This document shows positions 5,306 through 8,690 of a DNA stretch of 8,690 bases, piece by piece; within the stretch, counting starts at the first letter, position 1; each line of letters begins with the position of its first letter. Made by a program: the position numbers and the translations under genes. The stretch spans positions 1 to 8,690 of the forward strand of contig JABMQM010000060.1 of NCBI GenBank assembly GCA_013203195.1. Direction: 5' to 3'. The DNA comes from Desulfobacteraceae bacterium (GTDB taxonomy: Bacteria; Desulfobacterota; Desulfobacteria; Desulfobacterales; UBA11574). A model generated the notes under the pieces. The model was not told the origin of the DNA. It ran no database searches and was given only the letters and a program-made list of their open reading frames with translations.

Positions 5306-5360
5306 ATCGCGCAACAATGCGCAATATAATTTTTGCACTGTTTGCGCATTATTGCGCGAT
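5306..5360. repeat. Long inverted repeat with duplicated GCGCAA units
   Basis: The arms 5306-5324 and 5342-5360 are 19 bp long and complementary except for one position (a G-U pair in RNA), with a 17-nt spacer. Each arm contains two direct GCGCAA/TTGCGC units. It lies between the divergent fic and YchF-like genes. It may be a compound operator, a small palindromic repeat element, or a cruciform/hairpin. No T-tract follows, so it is not a typical terminator. Confidence 0.75.
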
Positions 5361-5573
5361 GTCTGGTGTTGGGAACTAAACAAAATGACTTTTGAAATTA
5401 TGCCGGCGCTTGAAAGTGGTGCATATTTTTCAATATAGATGTGCTGTTTGATTTCATTTTCGTGCTGGACAAACCACCAGATCAGTCTTACCTTACCTAT
5501 CTTTTAAAAAAATGTCGCTTGTGCGCAAACGAGCGCAGAGACGGTTTGTGATAAATCAAGAAAAGGAAAATCA

Positions 5574-6644
5574 ATGAAGATCGGATTGTTAGGACTGCCC
5601 AATTCCGGCAAGACAACTATTTTCAACGCCCTGACACGTTCGGAAGCCGAGGTTGGCGCTTATGCCAACAGCAAAGCCGAACCGAACGTTGCCGTTATTG
5701 AAGTGAGCGATGAACGCATAACCCGCCTCACACAACTTTACCACCCCAAAAAAACAACCTATGCCACCATCGAGATCGTCGATTTTGCAGGCCTGACTAA
5801 AGGTTCGGCCCGCAAAGACGATTTTTTCAGTGCCCAGATGAATATCGTCCGCAACTTGGATGCTATTGCCCTTGTTGCTCGTAATTTTAGCGATGATTTA
5901 ATGGGCAGTCCGGCACCGCTGGCGGATATCGATACCATCGATATCGAGTTTATTCTGTCTGATATGATCATCACCGAAAGGAGGCTCGAACGCATCGCCT
6001 GGAGCGCCAGACGCGGTAAAAAGACCAACTCCATGCAACTGGAAGAGAAGATTCTCCTAAAGATACTCGAGGAACTATACCGCGGGCGGCATGTCCGGGA
6101 TTTGACCTTGAACCACAACGAACAAAAGCTGATCAGCGGATTTCAGTTTTTAACCCATAAGCCGTTTTTTGTCATTCTTAACTCCGGAGAAGAAAACTTC
6201 GGCCGCAACCAGGATCTGTTGGCCAAAACAGAAGCAAAATATAAGATTATCGAATTTGCTGGCAACTTTGAAATGGAACTGGCCGCGATAAGCGACAGTG
6301 AAGAAGCAGGACTGTTCATGACAGAGATGGGCATCGCCGAATCCGCCCGTGACCGCATGAACCGCTTTGCCTATGATATTCTGGGTCATATCAGCTTTAT
6401 TACTGTGGGAACCGATGAGGTCCGGGCCTGGACCTTGCACAACGGCGACACGGCTCTGGACGCCGCAGCAACGATCCATTCCGATCTTTGTCGGGGATTC
6501 ATCCGCGCCGAGTGCTTCTCTTACGACAACCTGATGGCCTGCGGTTCGGAAAAAGGTATCCGCGACAACGGCCACTTCCGCCTGGAAGGTAAGGATTACA
6601 AGGTAAAAGACGGGGATATATTAAATATACGCTTCAGCATATAG
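5574..6644 (+). CDS. YchF/OLA1-family (Obg-like) P-loop NTPase with TGS domain
   Basis: The 356-residue product has a Walker A motif GLPNSGKTT (7-15), EPNVAVIEV (36-44), the switch motif IVDFAGLTKGS (68-78) and ILNSGEE (201-207), where the YchF family has NxxE instead of the usual NKxD. This is the signature linked to ATP rather than GTP preference. A C-terminal TGS domain (about 273-356) ends in RLEGKDYKVKDGDILNIRF. YchF proteins bind ribosomes and modulate translation and stress responses. The segment after switch II (ARKDDFFSAQMNIVRN) diverges from the canonical GEGLGN, and the Walker A has Ser-Gly-Lys-Thr-Thr, so this looks like a second, divergent YchF rather than the housekeeping gene. 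The start is ATG 5574 with AAGGA and about 7-nt spacing. It is the only plus-strand gene within the hyp region. Confidence 0.88.
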   Translation: MKIGLLGLPNSGKTTIFNALTRSEAEVGAYANSKAEPNVAVIEVSDERITRLTQLYHPKKTTYATIEIVDFAGLTKGSARKDDFFSAQMNIVRNLDAIALVARNFSDDLMGSPAPLADIDTIDIEFILSDMIITERRLERIAWSARRGKKTNSMQLEEKILLKILEELYRGRHVRDLTLNHNEQKLISGFQFLTHKPFFVILNSGEENFGRNQDLLAKTEAKYKIIEFAGNFEMELAAISDSEEAGLFMTEMGIAESARDRMNRFAYDILGHISFITVGTDEVRAWTLHNGDTALDAAATIHSDLCRGFIRAECFSYDNLMACGSEKGIRDNGHFRLEGKDYKVKDGDILNIRFSI

Positions 6645-6817
6645 ACGCCCTATTAAAATACGATCTTTAACAGACATTGAGTGCACGGTAATCCCTCGAT
6701 GATTAACCCCACAAGTGCTGCGGCGCTATGCATTGTCAAAGCTTATAAGTGTACATCATCAAATTCTCCAGCTTTCTTTTTTAATTCTGATGAAAAGCTA
6801 TCTTCAAATATCAATTA

Positions 6818-7909
6818 TTAGGTGCTGTGATACCGATAATATGCTGCACAGGTTCCTTCGCTTGATACCATGCAGGGTCCTATCGGCTCCATGGGAGTAC
6901 AGGCTTTTTTATAGAGCGGGCACTCCGGAGGGGTCTTCAGGCCCGTAAGAATCTCTCCGCAGGCACATCCTTTGGGATCTTTGGTCTCAAAAAGAGGAAG
7001 ATTGAATTTTACTTGCGCGTCAAACGCTGCAAATTCTTTTCTGATTTTTAGCCCGCTCTGGGGGATAGTCCCAATACCACGCCAGTTCACATCTGCGGTT
7101 TCAAATACATCCTGCAAGATGTTTTGGGCCTTTAGGTTTCCATCAAATGTGACCGCCCGCTGGTAGGCGTTGGCCAGTTGCGGCTTGCCGGCTTCGATTT
7201 GTTCAACCAGCATAAGGATCGCCTGCAGGATGTCGACCGGCTCGAACCCCGCCACAACACACGGGACTTGAAATTGTTCAAAAAAGGGCTGATAGGCCTT
7301 TGTGCCGATAATTACGGAAACATGGCCGGGAAGCATGAAACCGTCGATGTTGATACGCTTGGCTTGCCCTAATGCTGTCAGGGCCGGTGGGACCAATTTG
7401 TGAGCGCAAAAAACAGAGTAGTTGTTCAGGTGCATCTGTTTCGCAGTCATAATTGATGCTGCAATGGTCGGTGCGGTGGTCTCAAACCCTACGCCCAAAA
7501 AAACGATACTTTTATCAGGATTCTTTTGGGCGATATCCAAGGCGTCGAAGGTCGAATATACAATGCGGATATCTTGCCCTCCGGCTCGCTCCAATTGCAG
7601 GGAAGAATCGGTTCCCGGGACCCTCATCAGATCGCCGAAGCTTGTCACGATGACATCATCCAATCTGGACAAGGCAATAAAAGCGTCGATTTCATTCTGG
7701 GCGGTAACGCATACGGGACATCCCGGTCCGGAAAGAAGTGCAATCGTTTTCGGCAAAAGTTCCCGAATGCCGCTTTTGAAAATTGACATGGTGTGCGTGC
7801 CGCAGACCTCCATCAAACGCAGCGGCTGTTTACTGACCGCTGTTATCTGTTCAACAATTTTCCGGGTGATTGCGGGGTCCCGGTATTCTTCTGAATATTT
7901 TATCGCCAT
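6818..7909 (-). CDS. hypD: HypD, [NiFe]-hydrogenase maturation iron-sulfur scaffold
   Basis: HypD, together with HypC, holds the iron while CN from HypE and CO are added, building Fe(CN)2CO before insertion into the hydrogenase large subunit. The 363-residue product has every family motif: MEVCGTHT (Cys36), GPGCPVC (Cys64, Cys67), GVGFETTAP (ending at residue 147), and a C-terminal cysteine cluster (Cys315, 317, 330, 337, 346, 354) in CACGEIL, PPECPLY, GPCMVSSEGTC that binds the [4Fe-4S] cluster. The start is ATG 7909, with AAGGG (7918-7922) about 8 nt upstream. A GTG at 7918 overlaps that ribosome binding site and is less likely. Length is normal. No hypC lies directly upstream, where it is usually found. 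Confidence 0.97.
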   Translation of the reverse strand: MAIKYSEEYRDPAITRKIVEQITAVSKQPLRLMEVCGTHTMSIFKSGIRELLPKTIALLSGPGCPVCVTAQNEIDAFIALSRLDDVIVTSFGDLMRVPGTDSSLQLERAGGQDIRIVYSTFDALDIAQKNPDKSIVFLGVGFETTAPTIAASIMTAKQMHLNNYSVFCAHKLVPPALTALGQAKRINIDGFMLPGHVSVIIGTKAYQPFFEQFQVPCVVAGFEPVDILQAILMLVEQIEAGKPQLANAYQRAVTFDGNLKAQNILQDVFETADVNWRGIGTIPQSGLKIRKEFAAFDAQVKFNLPLFETKDPKGCACGEILTGLKTPPECPLYKKACTPMEPIGPCMVSSEGTCAAYYRYHST

Positions 7910-7982
7910 AGCTATCACCCTTAGAAGGTAGCTTGATATTTTATTTGATAATCAGAACAATTCGTCACTGCTCATGTATTTT

Positions 7983-8106
7983 GCCACAAAGACACAAAGG
8001 CACTAAGATTTTATAATTATTATATTTCCCTTCCGCCCTGTCAGCAGGAAGATAAGAGAGTCAAGTTAAAACCTATTATCTCTTGGTGTCTTTGTGCCTT
8101 AGTGGC
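7983..8106. repeat. Inverted repeat element of CACAAAG-type units between hypF and hypD
   Basis: The left arm 7983-8007 and the right arm 8082-8106 are 25 bp each and complementary at about 21 positions. Each arm is itself three tandem 8-bp units of the form CAC(A/T)AAG(A/G). About 75 bp of unrelated sequence lies between the arms. Similar CACAAAGACACAAAG repeats are, as far as I recall, common between genes in deltaproteobacterial and some other anaerobe genomes. If transcribed it would form a long hairpin within the hypF-hypD transcript. Confidence 0.7.
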
Positions 8107-8169
8107 TCAATAGTTACAATAATTATTTTGCTATCAATTATTTTGCCAAGACATATTATTTCTTTACAC

Positions 8170-8690
8170 TTATTTGCCGGTAATGGCCGCTGCGACCAGG
8201 GCCTGGCCGAGGCTGATGCCCCCGTCATTGGCCGGCACCTTTGAGTGGGAAAAAACCTTAAATTTTCTCTTTTCAAGTGCATTAATCAATCCGGTTAAAA
8301 GCAGCGAGTTTTGAAACACACCGCCGCTGAGTACTACGCGGTTCAAGCCGTTCTCTTTACGAATGACCTCGCACAGGTCGGAAAACATCCGGATAAGGGT
8401 CTGATGGAATTTGCAACTGATCACTGCCGGAGCGATTCCCCGTGCCACATCTTTTGCCACTCCGCAAATAATCGGCCTGGTTAGAATTTGGTGTCCGTCT
8501 GCAGTTTTCCATTCATAGTCATAAACATCTTTTTCGTTGTCGCCTGCCAGCATCTCCAACTCCATGGCGGCCTGTCCTTCAAAAGCAACCTTGTATCGTA
8601 TTCCGCAAATGGCGGCAATACCGTCGAAAAGTCGTCCCAGGCTGGAAGTAAGCGGTGAGTTAACCTTTTTATCAACCATCTCCACCATGA
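8170..8690 (-). CDS. hypF: HypF carbamoyltransferase, C-terminal part (runs off right edge)
   Basis: About 173 C-terminal residues are present of a protein normally about 750-780 long. They match the Kae1-like carbamoyltransferase domain of HypF: NSPLTSSLGRLFDGIAAI, then CKFHQTLIRMF, VVLSGGVFQNSLLL and VPANDGGISLGQALVAA. HypF activates carbamoyl phosphate with ATP to a carbamoyl-adenylate and passes the carbamoyl group to the C-terminal cysteine of HypE, which is also encoded in this window. The stop is TAA at 8172-8170. The first methionine of the visible frame (8688) is internal to the family, so the true start lies outside. hypD follows in the same direction after about 260 bp, much of it occupied by an inverted repeat. 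Confidence 0.95.
   Translation of the reverse strand, partial: MVEMVDKKVNSPLTSSLGRLFDGIAAICGIRYKVAFEGQAAMELEMLAGDNEKDVYDYEWKTADGHQILTRPIICGVAKDVARGIAPAVISCKFHQTLIRMFSDLCEVIRKENGLNRVVLSGGVFQNSLLLTGLINALEKRKFKVFSHSKVPANDGGISLGQALVAAAITGK

Noticed and set aside
6715..6948. 77-codon plus-strand frame overlapping the 3' end of hypD
   Set aside because: It has no ribosome binding site or family pattern, and half of it is antisense to the conserved cysteine region of hypD.
7983..8106. CRISPR array from repeated CACAAAG units
   Set aside because: The units are 8 bp, contiguous and arranged as an inverted repeat, with no spacers.
8076..8282. 68-codon minus-strand frame
   Set aside because: It overlaps hypF in another frame and runs through the right arm of the inverted repeat.

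Overview
The window looks like chromosomal DNA of a strictly anaerobic, hydrogen-metabolising bacterium, most plausibly a sulfate-reducing deltaproteobacterium (Desulfobacterota, Desulfobacterales-like). The lineage is an inference. It rests on hydrogenase maturation genes of deltaproteobacterial character, a short YchF paralogue, and two kinds of AT-rich or CACAAAG-type intergenic repeats that I associate with such genomes. No rRNA or other phylogenetic marker is present.

Left part, about 1-2860: accessory DNA. A gene leaves the window leftwards (start at 47, minus strand). Facing it is a truncated RadC/JAB-domain remnant (108-305) followed by two very small ORFs with good ribosome binding sites (316-378 and 407-559). 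A degenerate tRNA-Ala-like sequence (756-856) and a strong plus-strand terminator (867-903) follow. A 60-bp imperfect direct repeat (890-951 and 2801-2860) then brackets a complete toxin-antitoxin operon read on the minus strand. That operon has a near-consensus promoter with palindromic operators (2566-2612), an MqsR-family toxin (2520-2158), an MqsA-like antitoxin carrying an extra C-terminal Panacea/DUF4065 domain (2128-1127) and a terminator (1092-1068). This reads as a mobile-element edge plus a toxin-antitoxin islet placed directly behind hypE.

Right part, about 2879-8690: a dispersed [NiFe]-hydrogenase maturation locus on the minus strand, consisting of the hypF C-terminus (8690-8170), hypD (7909-6818) and hypE (3889-2879). 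HypF and HypE make the CN ligands from carbamoyl phosphate, and HypD (with HypC) assembles Fe(CN)2CO. hypC is not in either gap. The hypF-hypD gap holds a large inverted repeat. Between hypD and hypE sit a YchF-like P-loop NTPase on the opposite strand (5574-6644) and a class II Fic AMP-transferase with a C-terminal winged helix (5160-4126). Between these two divergent genes are an operator-like arrangement and a striking 19-bp-arm palindrome.

The most noteworthy items are the MqsR/MqsA-Panacea operon with its promoter architecture, the direct repeats flanking it, the tRNA-Ala-like relic, the long GCGCAA palindrome, and the interruption of the hyp cluster.
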